Under the pieces are notes generated by a model. The model ran no database searches. It was not told where the DNA came from and worked only from the letters and a program-made list of their open reading frames with translations. DNA of 64,000 bases from Sabulibacter ruber (lineage in GTDB: Bacteria > Bacteroidota > Bacteroidia > Cytophagales > Hymenobacteraceae): the NCBI RefSeq assembly GCF_017355955.1, contig NZ_JAFFID010000003.1:62001-126000 (forward strand). The letters are read 5' to 3'. Positions 56,325 to 64,000 of this stretch are shown here, one piece after another (position 1 is the stretch's first letter; every line of letters begins with the position of its first letter). A program made the position numbers and the translations under genes.

Positions 56325-57326
56325 ATGACGAAAAATTTAGGCGTTCTTCTGGTTTTCCTGCTCCTGACCGTGCCTGCCTGGGCACAGCAACGGCCGCAGT
56401 ACAGCCAATATATGATCAACAGTTATTTATTGAATCCGGCCATCACGGGGATTGAGGACTATACAGAAGTTAAGATTGGGACCCGCCAGCAGTGGATTGG
56501 TCTGGAGGGCGCGCCCAAAACCTACCACGTGAGTGCCCATACCCCTTTGAACAAGGAAGTGAAAAGCGTACGCTCAGGCAAAGGCCTCACCAGCACCCGC
56601 ACCGTGAACCGGAACCGCTTTGTGCGGGCGTACCCGCACCACGGGGTGGGTATCCAGGCCATCAGCGACAAAACCGGTCCGCTGCGCCGCACCAACGTGA
56701 ATCTGACCTACGCGTACCACTTGCCCATTACCCGTACCATTACGGTATCTATGGGAGCCAGCGCGGGTATTCTGAGGAACAGTTTTAACCCGGCCGAGGC
56801 CACGTTCACCAACCCAGATCCGGCTATCTCCAGCAGCTACGTAAACCGCAATTACTTTGACGTAGGGCTTGGCACCTGGATTTACTCTCCCCATTTCTTC
56901 GTGGGATTGTCTGGCGCGCAGCTGATCAAAAGCGAGCGGGACCTGAATACCGAGGAAGGCGAAGTAACCAACGGGATCCTGCAACGCCATTTCATTGGAA
57001 CCGCCGGTTACAAATTTGACATTAGCCGGGAGGTGACGCTGATTCCGTCGGTGCTGGTGAAGCTGACCAATCCCAGCCCTACCACCATTGACTACAACCT
57101 GCGAGCATTATACGCGGAGCGTTTCTGGGTAGGTGTCTCTTACCGCAACCAGGATGCCTTTGCGCTGATGACAGGCGTAAACATCAGCCACATCATGGAC
57201 GTGAGCTATTCCTATGACTACAACACTTCCCCGTTGAATGTAGCTAATTCCGGCTCCCACGAAATTGTGCTGGGCCTGAAGCTCTTCAACAAAGGGAAAG
57301 TGGTTTGCCCAAGATGGATGCACTAA
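56325..57326 (+). CDS. PorP/SprF family type IX secretion outer-membrane protein
   Basis: 333 residues. Signal peptide MTKNLGVLLVFLLLTVPAWA, then the family start QRPQYSQYMINSYLLNPAITGIEDY and GTRQQWIGLEGAPKTYHVSAHTPL. The remainder alternates beta strands of an outer-membrane barrel and ends LGLKLFNKGKVVCP. SprF-type proteins help export or attach specific type B T9SS substrates. The ATG at 56325, four bases after the upstream stop, is preferred to an in-frame start at 56301 that overlaps the substrate gene. Confidence 0.93.
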   Translation: MTKNLGVLLVFLLLTVPAWAQQRPQYSQYMINSYLLNPAITGIEDYTEVKIGTRQQWIGLEGAPKTYHVSAHTPLNKEVKSVRSGKGLTSTRTVNRNRFVRAYPHHGVGIQAISDKTGPLRRTNVNLTYAYHLPITRTITVSMGASAGILRNSFNPAEATFTNPDPAISSSYVNRNYFDVGLGTWIYSPHFFVGLSGAQLIKSERDLNTEEGEVTNGILQRHFIGTAGYKFDISREVTLIPSVLVKLTNPSPTTIDYNLRALYAERFWVGVSYRNQDAFALMTGVNISHIMDVSYSYDYNTSPLNVANSGSHEIVLGLKLFNKGKVVCPRWMH

Positions 57327-57345
57327 TTCTTCATCTTACTACCTG

Positions 57346-57389
57346 AAAACAGCGGGGCCGATTTCTAAGGAAATCGGCCCCGCTGTTTT
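57346..57389 (+). terminator. Terminator of the T9SS substrate/SprF pair
   Basis: 19-bp perfect arms AAAACAGCGGGGCCGATTT / AAATCGGCCCCGCTGTTTT with a six-base loop. Confidence 0.92.
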
Positions 57390-57464
57390 TAAGCTGTTTT
57401 TGGATAATCAGCACCAATTCAGTTGATAGTCCTGCATCCTCCGTTCAGAAACATTGGAATGCCT

Positions 57465-57490
57465 GAGACAAGGCAGTGCCTTGTCTCTAC
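57465..57490 (-). repeat. GTAGAGACAA palindrome, copy 3 (perfect)
   Basis: GAGACAAGGCA-G-TGCCTTGTCTC is a perfect 23-base palindrome; with TAC it matches copies 1 and 2 in the inverted orientation. Confidence 0.65.
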
Positions 57491-57550
57491 CGATGCAAAT
57501 TTTATAAGCATAATGGCCTAACCCATATAGGGCGAAGTCAAACCCTCCTT

Positions 57551-57596
57551 CGCTCGCCTCTGGCGAGTGTAAGTTATTAGGTGGCCTCTGGCCGCC
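57551..57596. repeat. Two adjacent TCT-loop hairpins
   Basis: CTCGCC-TCT-GGCGAG (57553-57567) and GGTGGCC-TCT-GGCCGCC (57580-57596), 12 bases apart, look like one composite intergenic repeat. Confidence 0.5.
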
Positions 57597-57640
57597 TTGC
57601 ACATTCTTCAACCATATTTTACAACAGCATCAACCTACTA

Positions 57641-57680
57641 CCGTTTTCTGCCTCCTTTCCAGAAAACACCCCCAAAACAG
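57641..57680. repeat. Dispersed inverted repeat, copy 18
   Basis: CCGTTTTCTGCCTCCTTTCC then AGAAAACACCCCCAAAACAG. Confidence 0.55.
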
Positions 57681-57791
57681 AAACAATCACCATTAGACAA
57701 ACTCCTTCCTTCTAAGAAGAAAGCCACCAAACAGCAAGGGCCTGCTTCAAGTCAGAAGCAGGGCCTTGCTGTTGAAAAAACTTATCTTTCC

Positions 57792-58922
57792 TTATGACTT
57801 CACAGCGGTGATGGTCTGGATAGTACCATCTGGGTTATGGGTCAGCTCGGTAACTTTGATGTTTCGCAAGTGCGTTTTACCAGACAATTGGGTGTCATGA
57901 TAGAACAGGTACCACTTGCCTTTGAACTCAACAACTGAGTGGTGGTTGGTCCAGCCTTGTACCGGGTTCAGGAGCACACCTTTGTACGTGAAAGGTCCGG
58001 CAGGAGAATCCCCGATGGCATAGGCAATGTTGTGGGTATCACCGGTAGAGTAAGAGAAGTAGTACTTACCGTTGTATTTGTGCAGCCAGGCAGCCTCAAA
58101 GAAACGCTTGTCGTGGTTGGTGGCTGGGAAAGGTTTTCCGTCTTCGCCCAGGATTACCACATCTTTCACCGGACCATCAAAGCCTAGCATGTCTTTCCGC
58201 ATTTTAGCCATTTTAGGCAGAAGCGCGTTTCCGGTAGTAGGCTCAGGAGCGGCGGTAGAATCATATTTGCCTTTCGCCCAGCGCTGCAACTGACCACCCC
58301 AGATTCCGCCAAAGTACATGTAAGAGGTACCATCGGTATCGGTGTATACGGCAGGGTCAATGCTGAAGCTTCCTTCAATGGGCTTAGCCTCTGGCTTGAA
58401 AGGACCCGTTGGAGAAGAAGAAGTGGCTACCCCAATTCTGAAGATGTCTTGCTTGTCTTTCACCGGGAAGTAGAGATAATATTTCCCGTTCTTGAAAGCC
58501 GCATCTGGTGCCCACAATTGGCGTTTGGCCCACGGAATGTCTTTGATGTCAAGCGCCACCCCGTGATCGGTTACTTTGCCGTTCACGTCATCCATGGAGA
58601 AAACATGGTAATCGCGCATGTCAAAGTGATCGCCGTTGTCATTCTCCGGCGTACCGGCGTTGATGTCGTGCGAAGGATAGATATAGATCTTTCCGTTGAA
58701 CACGTGTGCAGAAGGGTCTGCCGTATAAATATCCGTTACCAACGGCTGAGACAGATACTGAGGAGTCTTGGCAGCGGTTGTGGTGTCTTGGGTAGTAGCC
58801 GTGCTTTGCACCTGCGTTGCAGAAGCATTGTCTGATGTGGTTTGCTTTTGGCAGCCGCTGTTGAACGCAGAAGCCGCAAGAAATACCAAAGGAAGGTACT
58901 TGGCAGAGTTAGGTCTTGTCAT
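57792..58922 (-). CDS. Glycoside hydrolase family 43 lipoprotein
   Basis: 376 residues. The N-terminus ends NSGC (Cys24), a plausible lipobox, followed by a Ser/Thr/Gln linker. The five-bladed propeller shows the GH43 residues: base Asp69 in YTADPSAHVFNGKIYIYPSHD, the pKa-setting Asp in SFSIDPAVYTDTDG, and the acid Glu in KRFFEAAWLHKYNGKYYFSYS. The family acts on arabinan, xylan or arabinoxylan side chains; activity is not assignable. The ATG at 58922 is used because it starts the signal peptide directly; an upstream in-frame start at 58991 would add 23 polar residues. Confidence 0.88.
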   Translation of the reverse strand: MTRPNSAKYLPLVFLAASAFNSGCQKQTTSDNASATQVQSTATTQDTTTAAKTPQYLSQPLVTDIYTADPSAHVFNGKIYIYPSHDINAGTPENDNGDHFDMRDYHVFSMDDVNGKVTDHGVALDIKDIPWAKRQLWAPDAAFKNGKYYLYFPVKDKQDIFRIGVATSSSPTGPFKPEAKPIEGSFSIDPAVYTDTDGTSYMYFGGIWGGQLQRWAKGKYDSTAAPEPTTGNALLPKMAKMRKDMLGFDGPVKDVVILGEDGKPFPATNHDKRFFEAAWLHKYNGKYYFSYSTGDTHNIAYAIGDSPAGPFTYKGVLLNPVQGWTNHHSVVEFKGKWYLFYHDTQLSGKTHLRNIKVTELTHNPDGTIQTITAVKS

Positions 58923-59532
58923 TTGTGTTGGCAGTTTTTGTTTAGTTGGTGAAGATATGCAAATATCACCTACTATTGCAACCGATTTCATAAAAATATA
59001 TCAGCTTTGATTTACCTGTTTTGCAAATCTTTCAACTCCATCTATCCCATCCCTTCTCGCCCTTCACTTCTACTGAGGCATTTCTTATAGTTGATTCTCT
59101 GGTCCGTGAAAAGGAAATTCATTAAACTCCCGCCGCACTCAGTCAACAAATAGTATTACTACTATTTAAATGATCCAAAACGGCTTAGCCCGGCGTCCAA
59201 AGCTTCTAATCAGGTTAACCCGCTCCAAACTATTGTTTCATGCTTCTAATCTTAGGTATCCTAATTTTCATCTTTCCTTTTCAGGATAGGTAGAAATTGC
59301 CTCTTCCTCCGTTTCAGGCCTATTTTCTATAAAAAAGCCTGAATTCAGCAACACCAATCCTCAGGTACTACTTCGCAGAACGGGCCCAATGATAAACCTG
59401 GGCATTAAGTTAGGGCCTAATCCAATCAACTCAGGATTAGGCAAACTCATTTAGAATTTAGACAACCTTCCCTAAAAAAATCTTCGTTTAAGACGTAGAG
59501 ATTCATGACACCCCTTTAACGAAAGAATATTT
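58923..59532. other. Divergent intergenic region between GH43 and GH2 genes
   Basis: 610 bases, AT-rich. One dispersed repeat (59309-59348). No coding sequence or exact promoter match was found. Confidence 0.5.
59309..59348. repeat. Dispersed inverted repeat, copy 19
   Basis: CCGTTTCAGGCCTATTTTC then ATAAAAAAGCCTGAATTCAG. Confidence 0.45.
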
Positions 59533-61479
59533 ATGACTGCAAATCACCCAAATCTCAGCGTCACCGAGAGCTTTGAAGAATCAACTGGCTTAAGACATCA
59601 TGAGGTACCAACCGAGGCGGAAGTAGCAGAAGAAGAGGAATCCCTTGCCCGCACCGCCGAAAACCCGCTCCCCAGGGTGGTACTTAGGCCTAACACGTAT
59701 TCGCTGCTGGATGGGGAATGGAGGTTCTCCCTGGATCAGGACGACCGCGGATTACGGGAGGCCTGGTACCTGGGGCATAAATATCCGCATACGGCTAATT
59801 GGCCGGGCTCTGTAGAGGAGCACATGGCTCAGAACAAAGAAGATTTGCAGACCCCAGCCTGGCAAGACAAAGTGATTGCCTGGTATGAGCGCGAATTCAC
59901 CCGACCAGAGAAACTGGAAAGCGGCGGAAAAAGGATTTACCAGATCACCTTTGGCGCCTGCGGCTACGAAACCCGGGTCTGGCTCAACGGCCGTCTGCTC
60001 ACCGATATTGAAGGCGGCGAGGTGCACTACGGGGAGTACAACTCCTTCTCTTTTGAGATAAACGAAGACCATTTGCTGCCCATCAACTGGCTGACGGTAC
60101 GGGTGTCGCACAGCATGGATGCCGAGGTGCCCCGCGGTAAACAGGAATCGCACGTGTACAAGCGGGGCGGAATCTGGTACCAAACTTACGCCGGTCCGGT
60201 GCGCAGTGTATGGCTGGAGACCGTTGAACGCAACCGCCTCCGCTCACGGGTTGGGGTGCAGGGCCTTATTGAAGACTCCCTGGTGCGCTTCAACTTTACC
60301 ACCAGAATCCATGACCCGGGCCAATACACGCTTCGGTTGAACATCTATGAACGTGATGGCAGTGATGATGCTCCGCCCCTGGCCACGTCTGACTACCCGC
60401 TTAAACTGGAGGCCGGTCAACGGTCACAGTACGTGGTGATTGAAGTGCCCAACGCGGAATTGTGGAGCCCCGAGAATCCGCATTTGTACCGCTTTGTGGC
60501 CCAACTGATTGATGCCAGCGGCTACTCCGCCGAGATTGAAGGACACTTTGGTTTGCGGAAGATTGAAGCCCGCGGTCGGCACATTTACCTCAACAACCAG
60601 GAAATCTACATTGACGGCATTCTGTACCAGCCCGGTACTGCTACCTACGAGGAAATGAAGCGCCATATGTACGCCATGAAAGAATTGGGTTGCAACCTGG
60701 TGCGTGTGCATATTGCCGGAATTGACCCGCGTATCTATAACCTGGCCGATGAAATGGGGCTGCTGCTCTGGGTGGAAGTGCCTAGTCCGCACTCCTCTAC
60801 CAAACGCAGCCGCGAAAACCACCGCCTCGAACTGATGCGCATGCTGGCGCTTATTGAAACCAACCCATCGGTGGTGATCTGGAGTTTGTACAACGAGGAC
60901 TGGGGTGCGCAAGACATTGCTACCAACCCAGAAACCCGCCAGTACATCATGGATATTTTCCACTTCATGAAGATCAGGTACCCGCAGTTCCTGGTGGTGG
61001 ACAATGACGGATGGCAGCATATTTCCTACGAAGGAAAACTTAAAACCGATCTGCTCACTGCCCACTTGTACACGCCAGAGGTAAAGAAATGGAAAAAACT
61101 GTTAGACAAACTTACCGCCGGCGAAATGGAAGGCGTAGCCGTGTTACCGCTGGTAATTGGTGACCATTACTTCTACCGCGGACAAACCCCGCTGATTGTA
61201 AGTGAGTGGGGAGGCTTTGGGTTCTCAGATTACGGCGGGCCCGAGAGCGCCGAGGAGCGTACCGAGAAGATCAGGACGTTCAAGCAGGAGCTCCGCAAAC
61301 GCCGTATTGCCGGTGATGTGTACACGCAGGCCACCAACATTGAGGAAGAGAAAAACGGGCTCATTGACTTCCATTCGGGAGAACTTACCGTTCCTCCAGG
61401 GCTGCTGAGCACCCAAGGCTTCAGCTTTGACGCCAAGCCCAGTAAACGGTTACGCAAAAAGAAAAAAAAGTCTGAATAA
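59533..61479 (+). CDS. Glycoside hydrolase family 2 protein, cytosolic
   Basis: 648 residues, no signal peptide. After an acidic 45-residue leader come the GH2 sugar-binding jelly roll (RVVLRPNTYSLLDGEWRFSLD), an Ig-like domain and the TIM barrel. Catalytic residues: acid/base Glu455 in VIWSLYNEDWG and nucleophile Glu558 in PLIVSEWGGFGFSDYGG. The barrel start, EIYIDGILYQPGTATYEEMKRHMYAMKELGCNLVRVHI, is typical. Beta-glucuronidase, mannosidase or galactosidase activity cannot be told apart. The polylysine C-terminus (KRLRKKKKKSE) is unusual. It is transcribed divergently from the GH43 gene. Confidence 0.88.
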   Translation: MTANHPNLSVTESFEESTGLRHHEVPTEAEVAEEEESLARTAENPLPRVVLRPNTYSLLDGEWRFSLDQDDRGLREAWYLGHKYPHTANWPGSVEEHMAQNKEDLQTPAWQDKVIAWYEREFTRPEKLESGGKRIYQITFGACGYETRVWLNGRLLTDIEGGEVHYGEYNSFSFEINEDHLLPINWLTVRVSHSMDAEVPRGKQESHVYKRGGIWYQTYAGPVRSVWLETVERNRLRSRVGVQGLIEDSLVRFNFTTRIHDPGQYTLRLNIYERDGSDDAPPLATSDYPLKLEAGQRSQYVVIEVPNAELWSPENPHLYRFVAQLIDASGYSAEIEGHFGLRKIEARGRHIYLNNQEIYIDGILYQPGTATYEEMKRHMYAMKELGCNLVRVHIAGIDPRIYNLADEMGLLLWVEVPSPHSSTKRSRENHRLELMRMLALIETNPSVVIWSLYNEDWGAQDIATNPETRQYIMDIFHFMKIRYPQFLVVDNDGWQHISYEGKLKTDLLTAHLYTPEVKKWKKLLDKLTAGEMEGVAVLPLVIGDHYFYRGQTPLIVSEWGGFGFSDYGGPESAEERTEKIRTFKQELRKRRIAGDVYTQATNIEEEKNGLIDFHSGELTVPPGLLSTQGFSFDAKPSKRLRKKKKKSE

Positions 61480-61505
61480 CCTTTTCAGGTTTTTAAGCTG
61501 AAGGA

Positions 61506-61557
61506 AAGAACCTGTTTTAGAAGTGTTTTTACTAAATCGCTCCTAAAACAGGTTCTT
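61506..61557 (+). terminator. Terminator of the GH2 gene; also a dispersed-repeat copy
   Basis: Arms AAGAACCTGTTTTAG (61506-61520) and CTAAAACAGGTTCTT (61543-61557), with a CTTGTATT tail. The interior GTGTTTTTAC keeps the repeat layout. Confidence 0.7.
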
Positions 61558-61662
61558 CTTGTATTGCCACTGCTTTCAACTAGCTTATATCCTTTCAGGA
61601 TCTTAAAGTATAACTTAGAATTTCAAAGTATAACCTAACCAGTAACCTTACAGAACATCGCT

Positions 61663-62424
61663 ATGAAAAAACTTTTTTTACTGCTTGCCTGGGCTTGTGC
61701 AATTCCCGGGTGGGCTCAGACCCTTGCCCCTGCCGATAAAATCAAAACCGAAAAGGGAGACCTGACCGTTCAGCCCATCACCCACGGGTCTGTAGTGCTG
61801 CAGTGGAACAACAAAACCATCTGGGTAGACCCCTACGGAGGAGCCGCCCTCTACAAGGGAATCACCAAACCAGACCTATTGCTCATCACCGACATTCACC
61901 CCGATCACCTGGATCTGAACACATTGCAAGCTCTGCCTGTTACCGGGGCTACCATTGTGGCACCTCAGGCGGTGGTAGACAAACTGCCCGAACAGCTGAA
62001 AAGCAAAGCGGTGGTGCTGAAAAACGGTGCCCAAACCCAGCAACAAGGTATCCAGATTGAGGCAGTTCCTATGTACAACCTGCCCGAGGCTCCTGATGCC
62101 ATGCACCCCAAAGGTCGTGGTAACGGGTACGTCCTCCGCATCGGGAACAAAAATGTGTACCTCTCCGGTGACACCGAAGACATACCTGAAATGCGGGCCC
62201 TCAAGAACATTGACGTGGCGTTTGTGTGCATGAACCTGCCTTACACCATGGACATTAACCAGGCGGCATCGGGGGTGCTGGCGTTCAAACCCAAAGTTGT
62301 GTACCCCTACCATTACCGCGGCCAGGGTGGACTGAGCGACGTGAACGCCTTTAAAGCCAAAGTGGAGGAAGGAAAGAAAGACATTGAGGTGCGTTTGCGG
62401 CAATGGTACCCATCAGCCGAGTAG
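61663..62424 (+). CDS. Exported metallo-beta-lactamase-fold hydrolase (UlaG-like)
   Basis: 253 residues. Signal peptide MKKLFLLLAWACAIPGWA, then a single MBL domain. Metal-ligand motif TDIHPDHLDL supplies the usual H-x-D-H core; further ligands lie in VYLSGDTEDIPEMRAL (Asp) and VYPYHYRGQG (His). HGSVVLQWNNKTIWVDPYGG is the N-terminal strand pair of the UlaG-like group. Substrate unknown; periplasmic location is inferred from the signal peptide. Confidence 0.87.
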   Translation: MKKLFLLLAWACAIPGWAQTLAPADKIKTEKGDLTVQPITHGSVVLQWNNKTIWVDPYGGAALYKGITKPDLLLITDIHPDHLDLNTLQALPVTGATIVAPQAVVDKLPEQLKSKAVVLKNGAQTQQQGIQIEAVPMYNLPEAPDAMHPKGRGNGYVLRIGNKNVYLSGDTEDIPEMRALKNIDVAFVCMNLPYTMDINQAASGVLAFKPKVVYPYHYRGQGGLSDVNAFKAKVEEGKKDIEVRLRQWYPSAE

Positions 62425-62436
62425 AATTGATGGAGC

Positions 62437-62477
62437 CTACCTTTTTGGCCTCTTTTTCTGAAACAAGGCTAAAACAA
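62437..62477. repeat. Dispersed inverted repeat, copy 20
   Basis: CTACCTTTTTGGCCTCTTTTTC then TGAAACAAGGCTAAAACAAG, overlapping the start of the adjacent terminator. Confidence 0.5.
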
Positions 62478-62519
62478 GAAGCCGGCCTGCTGAAGAACAG
62501 CAGGCCGGCTTCTTGTTTT
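62471..62519. terminator. Bidirectional terminator
   Basis: 22-bp perfect stem: GCCGGCCTGCTG/CAGCAGGCCGGC inside AAAACAAGAA/TTCTTGTTTT, loop AAGAA. Serves the metallo-hydrolase gene and the convergent small gene. Confidence 0.93.
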
Positions 62520-62531
62520 AGTTGATTAAGG

Positions 62532-62903
62532 TTACAACCGGTTGTAATCGGTTTCCTCGTCTTCGGTGTCTTTGCTGCCTAGCGGCTGATCATGCATACG
62601 TACCCCGTTGGCGCTTCCGTCCATGGGTTCGTAGCTGCCTTCGTACTCAAAACCGGGTCCTTGGGAAATAGATTCGGTTTCGCTGTGGTCGTTGGCACCG
62701 TAGCCGGTAATTTCATTTCCACCAATGTGCAGGTTCTCCAACTTATCTTTCTGGCTGTTACGCTGGGTATCTCCGCCCAACCCGATGTTCCGTTTAGCCG
62801 ATGGATCTGGGCTGTTGCCCATAGAGTTTCTCTCGCTGTAATCCTCGTTTATATTCTTGGTGGTGTTTTTTCCACTCAGATCTTTATCGTCTTTTGTTGC
62901 CAT
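62532..62903 (-). CDS. Hydrophilic conserved hypothetical protein
   Basis: 123 residues, almost wholly polar (Asp, Glu, Asn, Ser, Gly, Lys), no signal peptide, Cys or Trp; predicted disordered. Segments such as KRNIGLGGDTQRNSQKDKLENLHIGG read like the small intrinsically disordered stress proteins common in Bacteroidota. The opposite strand is also open here, but gives a hydrophobic mixture without a good start. Function unknown. Confidence 0.6.
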   Translation of the reverse strand: MATKDDKDLSGKNTTKNINEDYSERNSMGNSPDPSAKRNIGLGGDTQRNSQKDKLENLHIGGNEITGYGANDHSETESISQGPGFEYEGSYEPMDGSANGVRMHDQPLGSKDTEDEETDYNRL

Positions 62904-62977
62904 ATTCTTAGTAATTAGTTTTTACTGTGTACGAAGAGGACCCGGTGGAGTTTGAGGCTTTTCTGATCTAAACAAGA

Positions 62978-63010
62978 CAAAAAAGGAGAGCCTGCCGGGC
63001 AGACTCTCCT
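62978..63010 (-). terminator. Terminator of the small lipoprotein gene
   Basis: AGGAGAG (62984-62990) pairs with CTCTCCT (63004-63010), with CTGCC/GGCAG inside. On the minus strand it ends in TTTTTTGTC. Confidence 0.85.
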
Positions 63011-63038
63011 CTAATTCAACTGATTGGTAAAAAGAAGC

Positions 63039-63371
63039 TTAGTGCTTTTTGCCTTTTTTCTTCTTTCCGCCTTTATTGCCGTTGCCGTTTCCTTTGCCAA
63101 CTCCTTTATTTTTCTTTTGCTGACCCGGTGCGTACGCGCGGGCAGATTGGTCGCCGTTTACCTTTTTGGCTTGGCCGGGAGGCATGCCTTCGGTGGAGGT
63201 TCTGCTACCCGGAAAAATGATACCGGGGAAAGAATCTGAGGTTCTCTGGCTTTTGGAGGTTCTGGTACCCGTGGGGTAGCGTGAACTGCTAGTATTCCTG
63301 GAACTTGAGCAACTTGCCACACTGATCAGAATGATCACCAGGGCGAGCATTTGTACAAATTGTTTTCTCAT
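63039..63371 (-). CDS. Small basic lipoprotein with PPGQAKK motif
   Basis: 110 residues. Lipoprotein signal ending VASC (Cys20 or so), then Ser/Arg/Thr-rich sequence, the motif MPPGQAKKVNGDQSARAYAPGQQKK, and a Gly/Lys/Asn tail ending in polylysine. The PPGQAKK...YAPGQ pattern recurs in short Bacteroidota lipoproteins sometimes misnamed as quinol oxidase subunit 4; no oxidase genes are nearby. The ATG at 63371 is used because it begins the signal peptide; the open frame extends upstream without conserved content. Function unknown. Confidence 0.72.
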   Translation of the reverse strand: MRKQFVQMLALVIILISVASCSSSRNTSSSRYPTGTRTSKSQRTSDSFPGIIFPGSRTSTEGMPPGQAKKVNGDQSARAYAPGQQKKNKGVGKGNGNGNKGGKKKKGKKH

Positions 63372-63545
63372 AAAAGGGCTGCTTTGCTTACATCTGTAAA
63401 AGAGGGTGCAAGTATAAAGCCAAAAAATATGATGCAAGGCGTTTTCTGCGTTGTTTTTAGGAATCAACGTTGAAACGTTCTCATTCTCAATGCTGTTGAT
63501 CTGGTAGAAAATATTCAATTGCACCTGTACACCGGGTGATTGTCA

Positions 63546-64000
63546 ATGGATAAACTTTTCCTCCTAGTCTTACTTCTATTCCTTACTCTTCCGGCACCGG
63601 CACAGAACAGACCTGCCGCCCTACGGGAGAATGAGGTGATTACTATTCCCATCCCGGTGGAGCAAACCAGAACCACCGATGGGATTGCGCGCTACATCAA
63701 CAGCCATTATCCTTCCCCGCAGGAGAAAGTAAAAGCCATTTACTACTGGCTGGCAAACAACATTTCCTATGATATTCTACGGCTGGAGAATGCCTCAGAG
63801 TATTATGAGCGGCAAGCTCTCATCAGCCAGACCTTACGCACCCGCAAAGCCTTATGCCAGGGCTACGCCGAGGTGTTTCAGGAGCTTTGTACCAAAACGG
63901 GTATCCCCGCGCACGTGGTTACCGGTTTTGTGATTCCAAGAAACACTCCCACTCCCATGACGCATGCCTGGGCCGCTGCCCGCCTCAACGGCCAATGGTA
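63546..64000 (+). CDS. Transglutaminase-like exported protein, 5' part only
   Basis: 151 codons from ATG at 63546 to the window end; the frame continues beyond. Signal peptide MDKLFLLVLLLFLTLPAPA, then VKAIYYWLANNISYD, the Cys motif RKALCQGYAEVFQELC (catalytic Cys) and THAWAAARLNGQW with the His of the triad. This is the cysteine-peptidase-like transglutaminase core domain found in Bacteroidota secreted proteins. The Asp of the triad and any C-terminal domain lie outside the window. Confidence 0.85.
   Translation, partial: MDKLFLLVLLLFLTLPAPAQNRPAALRENEVITIPIPVEQTRTTDGIARYINSHYPSPQEKVKAIYYWLANNISYDILRLENASEYYERQALISQTLRTRKALCQGYAEVFQELCTKTGIPAHVVTGFVIPRNTPTPMTHAWAAARLNGQW

Larger units (their letters stand above)
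57327..57791. other. Repeat-rich intergenic region
   Basis: 465 bases. Holds the PorP/SprF terminator, palindrome copy 3 (57465-57490), two adjacent TCT-loop hairpins (57551-57596) and a dispersed repeat (57641-57680). No gene was seen. Confidence 0.6.

Noticed and set aside
62592..62918. Plus-strand open frame opposite the hydrophilic hypothetical gene
   Set aside because: The minus-strand frame has a typical disordered-protein composition and sits between proper terminators; the plus-strand frame reads as its antisense shadow.

Overview
The window looks like a chromosomal segment of a Bacteroidota bacterium, most likely order Cytophagales and plausibly family Hymenobacteraceae (relatives of Rufibacter or Pontibacter; the family level is inference). 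The evidence is: two secreted giants carrying type IX secretion sorting domains of both kinds (type A at 2890-9690, type B at 52664-56320), a PorP/SprF partner gene, promoters of the Bacteroidota form TTTG-N19-TAnnTTTG, mostly weak Shine-Dalgarno sites, and lipoproteins and glycoside hydrolases typical of the phylum. No rRNA, tRNA, CRISPR array, transposase or phage gene was seen.

Layout. 1-2550: end of a biotin operon (bioA and a ketoacyl synthase). 2890-9690: a 2266-residue secreted protein with eleven Ig-like modules. 9806-16209: aspartate-family amino acids, as lysC-lysA on the plus strand converging on metY-metX-hom on the minus strand. The met operon has a strong promoter, a SAM-I riboswitch and then an unannotated 48-codon leader ORF rich in Met and Cys codons. 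16805-31000: housekeeping genes (purC, STAS protein, RNase Z, queuosine-precursor transporter, trpS, hpd, phospho-sugar mutase, hydrolases, a Kef-type antiporter). 31229-40356: GntP permease, GNAT, methyltransferase, GH9 enzyme, three tandem paralogous small exported proteins, and a PLP decarboxylase.

41128-51800 holds the most unusual locus: seven minus-strand genes for a vWA-like lipoprotein, a small membrane protein, a tubulin/FtsZ-like GTPase, a 1151-residue Hsp70/actin-fold ATPase with a long unknown N-terminal half, a membrane-anchored Pro/Gln-rich protein, and a MotA/ZorA-like plus MotB/ZorB-like proton-channel pair. A tubulin-type and an actin-type nucleotide switch encoded next to a stator-like ion channel suggest an envelope-spanning machine of unknown purpose.

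52664-64000: the type B T9SS substrate with its PorP/SprF partner, GH43 and GH2 enzymes, a metallo-hydrolase, two small conserved hypotheticals and the start of a transglutaminase-like gene cut by the window end.

The intergenic DNA is rich in palindromes: about twenty copies of a degenerate 40-bp inverted repeat with phased T and A tracts, three copies of a 23-26 bp palindrome (GAGACAAGGCA type), a 101-bp MITE-like element, and many perfect terminator hairpins.
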